64,000 nt of DNA. Origin: Corynebacterium glyciniphilum AJ 3170 (GTDB taxonomy: Bacteria > Actinomycetota > Actinomycetes > Mycobacteriales > Mycobacteriaceae). The stretch is taken from NCBI RefSeq assembly GCF_000626675.1, contig NZ_CP006842.1:434001-498000 (forward strand). Reading direction: 5' to 3'. Positions 8,662 to 16,919 of this stretch are shown in pieces. The position numbers and the translations under genes were made by a program. The notes beneath the pieces are model-generated. The model was not told the DNA's origin. It saw only the letters and a list, made by a program, of their open reading frames with translations, and did not search any database. How positions within the stretch are numbered: the stretch's first letter is position 1; every line of letters begins with the position of its first letter.

Positions 8662-9377
8662 GACGCATTCCTTTCTGCCAGAGTCAGGAAAGCCTGCTCC
8701 AGATCATTCTGGCCGGAGTCTCTCCGGAGTTCATCGGGGGTCGCATCGGCGATGAGCTGTCCTTCACGCATCAGCAGAACCCTGTCGCAGCGTGCGGCCT
8801 CGTCCATGACGTGGCTGGAGACCAGGAGTGTTTTACCGTTCTGTGCCAGCCCCGTGAACAACCTCCAGAGATCGCGGCGCAGCACGGGGTCGAGTCCGAC
8901 GGTCGGTTCGTCGAGGAGATACACCTCAGCGTCACCGACGAGCGCAGCGGCGAGTGAGACCCGGGCGCGTTGCCCGCCTGAGAGGTTCCCGGTCAGGTCG
9001 CTTTCGCGTCCGGTCAGTCCGACGTCGCGGAGGGCCTGCTCGACGGCGGTGCGGTTCGCTCCGCTGACCTGGGCGAAATAACGAAGATTCTGATCCACCG
9101 TCAGATCCGGGTAGACGGAGCTCGCCTGGGTCACGTACGCGACCTTTTCGCGGTTGACCGCGCTGCCGGCCGGGTGACCCAGGACGGTGACGTCACCGGA
9201 CCGGATGATCTGGACTCCCGCTATTGCTCGGATCAACGTGCTCTTGCCGCATCCGCTCGGGCCGAGGATCCCGGTGATCGAGCCGGCGGGCAGGCAGAGG
9301 CTGAATCCTGAGAGGACGTGGTGTTCTCCGCGCGTGACGTGAAGATCGGTGATCTCGATCGCGGTGTTATTCAACAT
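8658..9377 (-). CDS. ABC exporter ATP-binding protein
   Basis: ATPase of 239 aa paired with the ABC-2 permease. Walker A GPSGCGKST lies at residues 39-47, signature LSGGQRARVS, Walker B VYLLDEPTVGLD, and switch His in VSSHVMDEA, as in the DrrA/CcmA group. The start chosen is ATG 9377. TATATT lies 6 nt upstream, fitting a leaderless mRNA, and the ATG lies inside a palindrome that could act as operator. A longer upstream frame has no family similarity and was discarded. First gene of the exporter-TetR operon. Confidence 0.9.
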   Translation of the reverse strand: MLNNTAIEITDLHVTRGEHHVLSGFSLCLPAGSITGILGPSGCGKSTLIRAIAGVQIIRSGDVTVLGHPAGSAVNREKVAYVTQASSVYPDLTVDQNLRYFAQVSGANRTAVEQALRDVGLTGRESDLTGNLSGGQRARVSLAAALVGDAEVYLLDEPTVGLDPVLRRDLWRLFTGLAQNGKTLLVSSHVMDEAARCDRVLLMREGQLIADATPDELRRDSGQNDLEQAFLTLAERNAS

Positions 9378-9387
9378 GCGTTGAATA
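9368..9387. promoter_or_regulatory. 20-bp palindrome over the exporter operon start (putative TetR operator)
   Basis: Arms TATTCAAC and GTTGAATA separated by ATGC form a perfect 8-bp inverted repeat. It covers the ATG of the ABC ATPase gene and overlaps its TATATT -10 element, where bound repressor would block transcription initiation. The TetR gene is the last gene of the same operon, so autoregulation is the simplest reading. A related TTCAA/TTGAA palindrome lies at 7299-7316. Confidence 0.6.
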
Positions 9388-9468
9388 TATCGTCCCCGGG
9401 GAGCGCGGCGCAACAGCCTGCTGGTAAAAGGATCCACAGTGTACGACATTCGGCTACAGTGCAGAGGC

Positions 9469-9816
9469 ATGGACAGTGCAGCGGAGAGAAGCGGGGAGAG
9501 CGCAGGTCATGACCCTGATCTGTCCCGGATGCGGGCGCTCTCCGACGAGTGGGCGGAGACGTTCCGTCTACTCGGCGACCCGACGCGGCTGAGGCTGCTC
9601 ACCGTCCTGCACTACGTCGGGCCCGGTACGCTGAGCATGTCTGAACTCGCCGAGCGTGCCGGGGTGAAAACCGCGACAGCGTCTGCGGCACTGCGGCTGC
9701 TCACCACTGCGAGCGTGGTTACCGCGACCCGAGACGGGCGGATGATGCGTTACGCCCTCACCGATGAGCGTGTGCACCGGTTGCTGCACCACTTCGGCGG
9801 GACGCACGCGCACTGA
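9469..9816 (+). CDS. ArsR/SmtB-family transcriptional regulator
   Basis: Small winged-helix repressor of 115 aa: TFRLLGDPTRLRLLTVLHYVG...MSELAERAGVKTATASAALRLLTTASVVTATRDGRMMRYAL is the classic ArsR domain. The C-terminal helix ends with five histidines in 13 residues (HRLLHHFGGTHAH). This resembles, but does not match position for position, the metal-binding alpha-5 sites of CzrA or NmtR. TACAGT stands 8 nt before the ATG, so the mRNA may be leaderless. Divergent from the exporter operon and followed by a hydrolase gene. Metal sensing is possible but unproven. Confidence 0.8.
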   Translation: MDSAAERSGESAGHDPDLSRMRALSDEWAETFRLLGDPTRLRLLTVLHYVGPGTLSMSELAERAGVKTATASAALRLLTTASVVTATRDGRMMRYALTDERVHRLLHHFGGTHAH

Positions 9817-9902
9817 CCGTCTGACCAGTGCGTGCCACGCACGCCGGCAGAATAAGTACTCTCGGTAAGGCAACCGAACTCTCATCGAGGAGGCTTACGG
9901 AC

Positions 9903-10736
9903 ATGAGCACGATCACCACGCGGGACGGCGTGAACCTGCACGTCGACGACAGCGGAGATTCCGGGGACCTGGGACGTACCGTCGTCCTGATCCATGGCTG
10001 GCCACTGTCGGCGGAGTCCTGGTCGTCGCAGACAGAGGTCCTGCGTAAGAACGGCTACCGGGTCGTCGCCTACGATCGGCGAGGTTTCGGACGGTCCGAC
10101 AAACCCGACTCCGGTTATGAGTATGACACCCTCGCCAAGGACCTGGAGGATGTGCTGACCGGGCTCGACCTCACTGACGTCACCCTCGTCGGATTCTCCA
10201 TGGGTGGCGGCGAGGTGGCGCGCTACTTCAGTGTCGGCGACACCTCGCGCATCCGCAGTGTGGTCTTCGCCGGTGCGGTGCCGCCGTATTTGTTGAAGAC
10301 TGACGACAATCCGGATGGCCCGCTGACGGAAGAGGCGGCCAAGGGGATGGAGGACGGCCTCCGCGCCGACCGTGACGCTTTCTTCGAGGACTTCACCATG
10401 GGGTTCTTCTCTGTCGGCGATGACCTCAAGGTCAGCGAGGAGACCCGGAAGGAGGCGGTGCGTCTCGCGCAGCAGAGTGACCAGACCGCGGCACTGGGTT
10501 GCATGGAAGCCTTCGGTACCACGGATTTCCGCGAGGACCTGCCGAAGATCGAGGTCCCGACGCTGATTATCCACGGCGATTCGGACGACATCGTGCCGTT
10601 CGAAGGCTCCGGTAAGCGCACCGCCGAGATGGTGCAGCACAGCCGCACCACCGTGATCGAGGGCGCGCCGCACGGGTTGAACGCCAGCCACGCCGCCGAG
10701 TTCAACGCCTCGCTGCTGGAGTTCCTCGCGGACTGA
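9903..10736 (+). CDS. alpha/beta hydrolase (non-haem haloperoxidase/esterase type)
   Basis: Alpha/beta-hydrolase of 277 aa close to arylesterases and cofactor-free haloperoxidases. Visible features are the oxyanion segment HGWPLS, YDRRGFGRSDKP, the nucleophile elbow GFSMGGGE (Ser near residue 98), the acid in IHGDSDDIVPF and the catalytic His in GAPHGLN. GAGGAGG lies upstream of ATG 9903. A short GC-rich hairpin at 9828-9842 separates it from the ArsR gene. Cytoplasmic, with no signal peptide. Substrate unknown. Confidence 0.88.
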   Translation: MSTITTRDGVNLHVDDSGDSGDLGRTVVLIHGWPLSAESWSSQTEVLRKNGYRVVAYDRRGFGRSDKPDSGYEYDTLAKDLEDVLTGLDLTDVTLVGFSMGGGEVARYFSVGDTSRIRSVVFAGAVPPYLLKTDDNPDGPLTEEAAKGMEDGLRADRDAFFEDFTMGFFSVGDDLKVSEETRKEAVRLAQQSDQTAALGCMEAFGTTDFREDLPKIEVPTLIIHGDSDDIVPFEGSGKRTAEMVQHSRTTVIEGAPHGLNASHAAEFNASLLEFLAD

Positions 10737-10778
10737 CACCGTACGGGTGGTGTTTCTGCCGTTGCCGCTCGTTGAGGT

Positions 10779-11135
10779 GACGTCGCAGCACATCGGCAAG
10801 AGGCGGGAGGTGGACGGTTGCTTCGCCGATGATCTGAAGGTTGCGTTCTATAGCATCTAACGCCATGTCGGCTTCGGCAGTGTCCTGGTCCGTGAGCGAG
10901 TGCATGTATCTAGGAGTGCCACGGCGTTGAGCTCGACAGTTCTCGCGATCTCACGCTTGAGAAGCTGCGACGGAAATATGTCGATGCTGGTGATGCCATC
11001 GGTCCGGAAGAGTTCCCTGGTCTCCTCCATGAGGCCGGAGGCCCCGTACTTGTTCAGTAGTTCCTGGAAAGCGGCGCTGGGATCCGGCAGATCTAGTCCG
11101 CGCGGGGCATCCGGTGTCGCGGGATGGTCCGACAC
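10779..11135 (-). pseudogene. decayed MntA/HepT-type toxin-antitoxin relic
   Basis: Two adjacent minus-strand frames carry fragments of a nucleotidyltransferase-HEPN pair. From 11135 a short reading frame begins like the N-terminus of an MntA antitoxin (FQELLNKYGAS) and passes directly to a C-terminus-like part (SIDIFPSQLLKREIARTVELNAVALLD), so the catalytic GSxxRG...DxD core is missing. Near 10905 the frame shifts and continues as a HepT/DUF86 fragment (LDAIERNLQIIGEATVHLPP) that ends before the catalytic Rx4-6H motif. I read this as an inactive remnant. Assignment is from motif memory, not from a search. Confidence 0.55.
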
Positions 11136-11178
11136 CGGGCCTCGCTCGGTTCGGGGGACAGAAGACCCTCGGAAAATG

Positions 11179-11230
11179 GGCACCATCCTGTGCACGCTCT
11201 CGGGCCTGAATGCGTGCACAGGATGGTGCC
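11179..11230. repeat. perfect 19-bp inverted repeat with 14-nt loop
   Basis: Arms 11179-11197 (GGCACCATCCTGTGCACGC) and 11212-11230 are exact reverse complements around a 14-nt loop. No T-run follows, so an intrinsic terminator is not obvious. It lies between the toxin-antitoxin relic and the urease operon in a 666-bp stretch (10737-11402) with no intact gene. It may be a small dispersed repeat or a miniature element. Nothing else was recognised in this stretch apart from the relic. Confidence 0.7.
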
Positions 11231-11402
11231 TACTTCTAACCTGTGTCTCGAGTGCGCCATCTGGGAGAGGACCCGTACCCCCGCCGTGTTTCCGCCGGGT
11301 AAAACCTCCAGCACGCCGCCCCCAGGGCCCGTCGCGTTTCGCTACCGTTGTACAAGTACGCCTACCGGCCGGTTCGCATCAGCACGCACAGAAGGACGCA
11401 TT

Positions 11403-11708
11403 GTGGAACTCAGTCCCCGGGAGCAGGAGAAGCTCCTCATCTTCACCGCTGCCGAGGTCAGCCGCAGGCGAAAGGCCCGGGGACTCGCTCTCAACGTGCC
11501 CGAGGCCACGGCCCTGATCAGCGAGGCCGTCATTGAGGCGGCCAGGGACGGCCGGACCGTCGCTGAAGCCATGGAGATCGGCACGCAGGTCCTCGGCCGC
11601 GAGGACGTGCAGGACGGTGTCCGTGAACGACTGACCCTGATCCAGGTCGAGGCCACGTTCCCGGACGGCACGAAGCTCGTCAGCGTCCATGACCCGATCG
11701 GGATGTGA
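11403..11708 (+). CDS. ureA: urease subunit gamma
   Basis: Structural gamma subunit of nickel urease, which hydrolyses urea to ammonia and carbamate. It has 101 aa, the normal length. The N-terminus [17 protein letters not shown] and the core [19 protein letters not shown]...[11 protein letters not shown] are diagnostic. GTG at 11403 is chosen because it gives the family N-terminus and follows AGAAGGA at about 9 nt. First gene of the urease operon. No AmtR-like or other known operator was recognised upstream. Confidence 0.96.
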   Translation: MELSPREQEKLLIFTAAEVSRRRKARGLALNVPEATALISEAVIEAARDGRTVAEAMEIGTQVLGREDVQDGVRERLTLIQVEATFPDGTKLVSVHDPIGM

Positions 11709-11717
11709 CCGGTACCC

Positions 11718-12452
11718 ATGGAGTCCCTCACCGTTCTCTACGCCGGAGCCGAGGTACCGACCCCGGCAGCACTGCAGGACGCCACGGGTGTGCCGGTGGT
11801 CACCGGCCCACGCGACCTCGCCCGCCACGCCGAACAGGCACGGACGCAGGACGTGCCGCTGGTGGTCGTCCCCGCAGGCACGGGGCGTGCCCTGACATCA
11901 GTCACTCAAGCTGCTCAAGCGTTGCAGTGGGCGCAGCGCTCCGGGACACAGGTGGTGCTCGGACCGTCGTTGATCGACGCCACCCGCGCGATCGCCGAGA
12001 TGCGGCGCCATCTGCGTGCTGCAGCGACGTCACATGACGGTGTCCTGTTCCGGGCTAACACCGTCGACCCGTTCGCCGACGCCGAATTGTTGCGACGGGT
12101 ACGCCTGGCCCAGCAGTTCTCTGAGGATCTCCTGGTGGAGGTTGCTTTCGACGGGTCGTGGCCGTCACCGGCCACCGCGAGGGAACGACTCGGTCTCCTC
12201 GGTGGGACGAGCGTCGCCGAGATTCGTGCGGACCTGGGTGCGGACGGTGGGATTCCGTTGTTCCGCCCGTCGTCCTTGGCCACGGCAGTGCAGCGCGCGT
12301 CACACACGGCGCTTCACCTGCTTCGTGACCACCACGACGACGGCATCGCCGCTGGCCTGCTCGCCGACCATGCCACCGGCTTCGCTCACTCCCACGGCGA
12401 CGAAGACGGGCACGCGCACTCCCACGCCCACAGCCACCCCCACCACCACTAG
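11718..12452 (+). CDS. CbiX/SirB-like chelatase-fold protein with His-rich tail, inside the urease operon
   Basis: A 244-aa protein encoded 9 bp after ureA and 9 bp before ureB. Residues about 3-200 follow the pattern of sirohydrochlorin chelatases (CbiX/SirB/CfbA): VPLVVVPAGTGRALT...GTQVVLGPSLID..., then VLFRANTVDPFADAELLRRVRLA, where the usual metal-binding HGS motif reads RAN. The last 27 residues contain 11 histidines plus acidic residues (tail AHSHAHSHPHHH). UreE, the usual nickel donor with a similar His tail, is absent from the operon. I infer a nickel-binding or nickel-delivery role in urease maturation. The fold assignment is by pattern and should be tested. Confidence 0.6.
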   Translation: MESLTVLYAGAEVPTPAALQDATGVPVVTGPRDLARHAEQARTQDVPLVVVPAGTGRALTSVTQAAQALQWAQRSGTQVVLGPSLIDATRAIAEMRRHLRAAATSHDGVLFRANTVDPFADAELLRRVRLAQQFSEDLLVEVAFDGSWPSPATARERLGLLGGTSVAEIRADLGADGGIPLFRPSSLATAVQRASHTALHLLRDHHDDGIAAGLLADHATGFAHSHGDEDGHAHSHAHSHPHHH

Positions 12453-12461
12453 GAGAGTTCC

Positions 12462-12860
12462 ATGTCCGGATCCGCCAGCTACGGCCTGGCCCCCGACCAG
12501 CCGACGATGATCGAGCTGAATCTGGGGCGTGCCACCAGGCCGCTCCGTGTGTCCAACACCGGGGACCGGGCCGTCCAGGTCGGCTCTCATTACCACTTCT
12601 TCGAGGTCAACCCCGCCCTCAGTTTTGATCGCGAGGCGTCCTGGGGGACACACCTGGCGATCCCCTCCGGACTGGCGGTGCGCTTCGAACCCGGTGACAC
12701 CCGCGAGGTGGAGTTGGTGGACTTCGGTGGTCGGCGGGTCCTGCACGGGTTCGCGGGACTGGTCGAAGGACGACTCGACGATCCGGCGGTGAAAGCCCGC
12801 GCCCTGGAGAACCTGCCGGGATTCCTCGCCACCAACGATGAGCTGGAGACACGTCCATGA
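12462..12860 (+). CDS. ureB: urease subunit beta
   Basis: Beta subunit of urease, 132 aa. The characteristic segments [32 protein letters not shown]-like ([21 protein letters not shown]) and GGRRVLHGF are all present. It is preceded by AGGAG about 7 nt before the ATG and overlaps ureC as ATGA, so beta and alpha subunits are coupled. The tail past residue 105 ([21 protein letters not shown]) is longer than in minimal beta subunits. Confidence 0.96.
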   Translation: MSGSASYGLAPDQPTMIELNLGRATRPLRVSNTGDRAVQVGSHYHFFEVNPALSFDREASWGTHLAIPSGLAVRFEPGDTREVELVDFGGRRVLHGFAGLVEGRLDDPAVKARALENLPGFLATNDELETRP

Positions 12861-14584
12861 GTACTATCGACCGGTCCCGCTACACCGAGATCTACGGCCC
12901 CACCACCGGCGACACCGTCACCCTGGCGGACACGTGCCTGACAGTCCGCATCGAGCACGACTATCTCGCCGACGCCTACGGTGACGAGTCCGTGTACGGC
13001 GGTGGCAAGGCCGTGCGCGACGGCATGGCGCAGGACCCCACCGCCACCGCCGCCTCCGGGGCACTGGATACCGTCATCACCGGTGTCATCGTCCTCGACG
13101 CGGTTTCCGGCGTGGTCAAAGGCGACGTCGGCATCCGGGACGGCCGTATCGTGAAGATCGGCAAGGCCGGTAACCCGAACACGCAGGACGGGGTGGATCC
13201 CGAGCTGGTCATCGGCCCTGGCACCGAGGTCATTGCCGGGGAGCACCGCATCCTCACCGCCGGGGGAGTGGACACCCACATCCACTACATCACTCCGCAG
13301 CAGGCCGAGCATGGCCTGGCCAACGGCATCACCACGTTCTTCGGCGGCGGCACCGGCCCGGCCGAGGGCACCCTCGGGACCACCTGCACGCCCGGGGCGT
13401 CCGGCGTGCAGTTCATGCTGCGGGCAGCCGAGGGCATGCCGGTCAACACCGGTTTCCTGGGCAAGGGATCCGGGTCCCTGCCGGAGGCACTGGCCGAGCA
13501 GATCCGCGGCGGCGCTGCGGGACTGAAGATCCACGAGGACTGGGGCGCCACCCCGGCGACGATCCGCACCGCCATGGACGTCTGCGACGAGTTCGACGTG
13601 CAGCTCGCCATCCACACCGACACCCTCAACGAGGGCGGCTTCTTCGAGTCCACCGCCCGTGCCTTCAAGGGCCGCCCCGTGCACACCTTCCACTCCGAGG
13701 GCGCCGGTGGCGGCCACGCGCCGGATATCCTGCGTGTCACCGGCATGCCGAACGTGCTGCCCGCGTCCACGAACCCCACGCTGCCCTACACGGTGAACTC
13801 GGTGGAGGAGTTGCTGGACATGGTGATGGTCTGCCATCACCTGTCCCACGACATCCCCGAGGACGTGGCCTTCGCTGACTCCCGGGTGCGCGCTGAGACC
13901 ATCGCCGCAGAGACGGTACTGCACGACCTCGGCATCATCAGCATCTTCAGCTCGGACTCGCAGGCGATGGGTCGGGTCGGCGAGTCCTGGATCCGCGCGT
14001 TCCAGACCGCCCACCACTGCCGGGAACAGCTCGGTGAGCTGGACGAGGATGCGGGCACCGGGGCAGACAACAACCGGGTGCTGCGCTACGTGGCGAAGAT
14101 GACGGTCAACCCGGCCATCGCCCAGGGCATCGGCGGGTACGTGGGCAGCATCGAACCGGGAAAACTGGCTGACCTGGTGCTGTGGCCGGTCGACTCCTTC
14201 GCCGCGAAACCGCGCCTGGTGCTGCGTCAGGGCAGGATCGCGTACGCGCAGATGGGTGATCCGAACGCTTCGTTGGCGACCCCGCAGCCCGTCCTCTACC
14301 GTGACCAGTTCGCCAATTACGGCACTGCCCTGCAGAGCACCCGGGTGACATTCATGTCGGCCGCGGCGATCGAGGCAGGTGTACCCGACCAACTCGGCCT
14401 GACCTCCACCGTCCTGCCGGTGGCGGGTACCCGCGACATCGGTAAGAAGGATATGGTGCGCAACGACCGTCTCGCCGACATCGCTGTGGATCCGGACACC
14501 TACGAGGTCACCGTCGACGGCGTGGCCGCGACGATCGCCCCGGCGACCACGCTGCCGCTCGCGCAGAAGTTCTTCCTGTTCTGA
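12857..14584 (+). CDS. ureC: urease subunit alpha (catalytic)
   Basis: Catalytic alpha subunit of 575 aa carrying the dinickel centre. Visible ligands and catalytic residues are H141 and H143 (THIHYI), the carbamylated K224 (GLKIHEDWG), the [12 protein letters not shown] loop and the flap C326-H327 (MVCHHL). The N-terminal [11 protein letters not shown] is typical. The ATG overlaps the ureB stop by 4 bp and the stop overlaps the ureF ATG (TGATG). Nothing in the active site looks damaged, so the enzyme should be functional if nickel is delivered. Confidence 0.97.
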   Translation: MSTIDRSRYTEIYGPTTGDTVTLADTCLTVRIEHDYLADAYGDESVYGGGKAVRDGMAQDPTATAASGALDTVITGVIVLDAVSGVVKGDVGIRDGRIVKIGKAGNPNTQDGVDPELVIGPGTEVIAGEHRILTAGGVDTHIHYITPQQAEHGLANGITTFFGGGTGPAEGTLGTTCTPGASGVQFMLRAAEGMPVNTGFLGKGSGSLPEALAEQIRGGAAGLKIHEDWGATPATIRTAMDVCDEFDVQLAIHTDTLNEGGFFESTARAFKGRPVHTFHSEGAGGGHAPDILRVTGMPNVLPASTNPTLPYTVNSVEELLDMVMVCHHLSHDIPEDVAFADSRVRAETIAAETVLHDLGIISIFSSDSQAMGRVGESWIRAFQTAHHCREQLGELDEDAGTGADNNRVLRYVAKMTVNPAIAQGIGGYVGSIEPGKLADLVLWPVDSFAAKPRLVLRQGRIAYAQMGDPNASLATPQPVLYRDQFANYGTALQSTRVTFMSAAAIEAGVPDQLGLTSTVLPVAGTRDIGKKDMVRNDRLADIAVDPDTYEVTVDGVAATIAPATTLPLAQKFFLF

Positions 14585-15318
14585 TGGCCCCGTCGTCGTC
14601 GATGCTCCCGTTCCTGCAGGCCCTGACCTACGCGGACTCTGCCTACCCGTCGGGGCGCTACACTCTGTCCCACGGGTTGGAGGGGCTGGTGCAGGCTGGG
14701 CGGGTCTGTGGAACGCAGCAGGTCACCGAGGTGCTGCTCGACCACCTGCGCCACACCGCAGGTCCCGGCGACGGGGTGGCCACCGCTGTCGCCGTGATGA
14801 CGGACGACCTCACCACCCTGGTCGCCCTGGACCATGAGCTCTCTGCCACGAAGGTCACCGGTGAGCTGCGCCGGGCGTCGACCCGGGTGGGACGCCAGCT
14901 GCTGCTGGTCACAGCTGATGTCGAGTCCCGGCTCGGTGAGCCTCAATCGGATGTCCTGCGCGCTTACGCCGCGGCGGTCGCTGCCAAGGACACCCCGGGA
15001 AACCAGGCCGTCGCAGCCGGGTTGGTACATGCGTCCCACGGGATGGACGCCGTGACAGCGGTGGCGACCGAACTCACCGGCCTCGCCGTCGGCTGGGCCG
15101 GCGCGGCGCTGCGGCTACGCCAGTGTGACCATATCGGTGCCCAGGTCGCGGTCACCGCATCCCACCCGGTGATTGTCGAGGTCGCCGGACGGGCGGTCCG
15201 TACCGCGGCAGAACTCCTCACCAACAGTGACTGGAGTCTGCTGGGCCGTGCGAGCCCCGGTAGCGATCTGGCCTCCGCCGCACACGAGACCGCCCCCGCC
15301 CGACTGTTCATGAGCTAG
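14584..15318 (+). CDS. ureF: urease accessory protein UreF
   Basis: Helical accessory protein of 244 aa that bridges UreD and UreG in the nickel-insertion complex. The N-terminus LLQALTYADSAYPSGRYTLSHGLEGLV corresponds to the family's (L)xLsDSxfPtGgfxhSxGLE segment. Adjacent overlap with ureC is by a single base. It directly precedes ureG with no ureE between or beside them, unlike the common ureEFG order. Confidence 0.93.
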   Translation: MAPSSSMLPFLQALTYADSAYPSGRYTLSHGLEGLVQAGRVCGTQQVTEVLLDHLRHTAGPGDGVATAVAVMTDDLTTLVALDHELSATKVTGELRRASTRVGRQLLLVTADVESRLGEPQSDVLRAYAAAVAAKDTPGNQAVAAGLVHASHGMDAVTAVATELTGLAVGWAGAALRLRQCDHIGAQVAVTASHPVIVEVAGRAVRTAAELLTNSDWSLLGRASPGSDLASAAHETAPARLFMS

Positions 15319-15330
15319 AAAGGCACGACC

Positions 15331-15990
15331 ATGACCACCACCTCCCCGTCCACCCCAGACCCTGTCACCGGCACCGGGTCACCGCTGCGCATCGGCATCG
15401 GCGGCCCCGTCGGCTCCGGCAAGACCGCCCTGATCGAGGCCCTCGTCCCCCGCTTCGTCGAGGCCGGACGCCGCGTCGGCGTGATCACCAATGACATCTA
15501 CACCCAGGAGGACGCCATGCACGTCCGCCGGGAGCTCGACGGCGTGATCAGCCCCGACGTGGTCATCGGGGTCGAGACCGGCTCCTGCCCGCACACCGCG
15601 GTGCGCGACGACCCGACGATGAACCTCATGACCGCCGCGGACCTGCTCGATGAGCACCCGGAGATCGACACCCTGTTCTTCGAGTCCGGCGGAGACAACC
15701 TCACGCTCACCTTCTCTCCGGCGCTGGTGGACGTGTTCGTCTTCGTCCTGGATACCGCCGAGGGGCAGAAGATGCCGAAGAAGCGTGGTCCCGGCATTAC
15801 CGAGTCCGACATCCTGGTGATCAACAAGACCGATATCGCCCAGTACGTGCGCTGCGACCTCACGGTGATGAACGCCGACGCCGTCGACGTGCGCGACGGT
15901 AACCCTGTCGTCCTCACCGACTGTTTCTCCGGGCAGGGGATCACCGAGTTGCAGCAGAAACTGGAGGGGTTCCGGGAGTCCCGGGAGTGA
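15331..15990 (+). CDS. ureG: urease accessory GTPase UreG
   Basis: SIMIBI-class GTPase of 219 aa that binds nickel and drives its insertion into apo-urease. The P-loop GPVGSGKT is at residues 25-32, the nickel-binding CPH motif at 87-89 (ETGSCPHTA), and VINKTD gives guanine specificity. The N-terminal 20 residues are a Ser/Thr/Pro-rich extension without a His-rich segment, so UreG itself does not replace the missing UreE metal reservoir. It overlaps ureD as GTGA. Confidence 0.96.
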   Translation: MTTTSPSTPDPVTGTGSPLRIGIGGPVGSGKTALIEALVPRFVEAGRRVGVITNDIYTQEDAMHVRRELDGVISPDVVIGVETGSCPHTAVRDDPTMNLMTAADLLDEHPEIDTLFFESGGDNLTLTFSPALVDVFVFVLDTAEGQKMPKKRGPGITESDILVINKTDIAQYVRCDLTVMNADAVDVRDGNPVVLTDCFSGQGITELQQKLEGFRESRE

Positions 15991-16919
15991 GGTCGCTCGA
16001 CCCGTCCGCCCTCACCCCGCCCGTCCCGCACGAGATGGTGGACATCGCGGGGGAGCGTTCCGTCGGCGGGGTGATGGCGGTGGGTCGCCCCGGCAAGGTC
16101 GGTGTCCTCGATGTCACGCTGGGAGTGAAGGACGGACGGACCGGGGTGTCGTCCCGGTACGTCAAAGCGCCGATGCAGCTGACCCGTCCGCTGTACATTG
16201 ATCCGTCCGGCCCCGGGGAGGCGTTCCTCTACATCCGTACCACCGGTGGCGGGCTGGCCCAGAACGACCGCATCCGGCAGGTCGTCACGCTGCCCCCGGA
16301 CGCCCAGGCGACGGTGACCACCCAGGCCGGCACGCCGGTGCACCGGATGGATGCCGGGATGGCGTCGCAGTGGGTGAGCCTGCACGTCGCCGATGGTGCG
16401 GTGTGCGAGTACCTGCCGGGTCAGACGATCCTCTTCGGCGGTTCACGCCTGCTGCAGACCACAGATGTTGAGGTTGCGCCCGGGGGCACGGTGCTTGCTG
16501 CGGAAGTGATGCTCACCGGCCGACTCGCCCGCGGGGAGCGCAACGGTTTTGATGCCCTGGCACAGCGTTTCCGCGTCACCCGCGACGGCCGTCCGCTGTT
16601 GTCCGACACCTTGTGCGTCACCGGCGCGACGGCGCGCTCCGAGATGCTGCTGTCACGCTGGGCGGTATGGGGGACGGTGCTCATCGTGCCGGCGTCTCCG
16701 TCCGACGTCCCCGGGCTGCTGGCCGTGCTGCGCGACGACCTTCCGACGGCGTCGGAGCAGCTCACCGCCGTGGCGTCGACGATGGTCGCGGACGAAGGAA
16801 TTACCGTGCGGGTGGCCGGCGATGACCCGGTCAGCGTGCGGTTGGTGGTTGAGGCGGTTCACGGTCTGGCACGGGAGCAGCTGCTCGGGCGGCCCGCCAT
16901 CGACCTACGGCGGATGTGA
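15987..16919 (+). CDS. ureD: urease accessory protein UreD
   Basis: Last gene of the urease operon, 310 aa, encoding the scaffold (UreD/UreH) that docks apo-urease. It starts with GTG overlapping the ureG stop. Family segments include LTRPLYIDPS, TTGGGLAQNDRIRQVV, TTQAGTPVHRM and EYLPGQTILFGGSRLLQTTDV. The 3' end overlaps the convergent bioF gene by 89 bp, an unusually long overlap between two conserved genes, so the two transcripts must run into each other. Confidence 0.93.
   Translation: MRSLDPSALTPPVPHEMVDIAGERSVGGVMAVGRPGKVGVLDVTLGVKDGRTGVSSRYVKAPMQLTRPLYIDPSGPGEAFLYIRTTGGGLAQNDRIRQVVTLPPDAQATVTTQAGTPVHRMDAGMASQWVSLHVADGAVCEYLPGQTILFGGSRLLQTTDVEVAPGGTVLAAEVMLTGRLARGERNGFDALAQRFRVTRDGRPLLSDTLCVTGATARSEMLLSRWAVWGTVLIVPASPSDVPGLLAVLRDDLPTASEQLTAVASTMVADEGITVRVAGDDPVSVRLVVEAVHGLAREQLLGRPAIDLRRM

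Noticed and set aside
9828..9842. GTGCGT/ACGCAC hairpin after the ArsR gene
   Set aside because: Six-base stem without a T-run; too weak to call a terminator.
11300..11402. AmtR-type nitrogen-control box before ureA
   Set aside because: No sequence close to the TTTCTAT-N6-ATAGA pattern was found, so nitrogen regulation is not claimed.
12590..14392. 600-codon open frame on the minus strand across ureC
   Set aside because: It is antisense to a fully conserved ureC, has Gly/Val/Arg-biased composition expected from high-GC third positions, and shows no recognisable domain.
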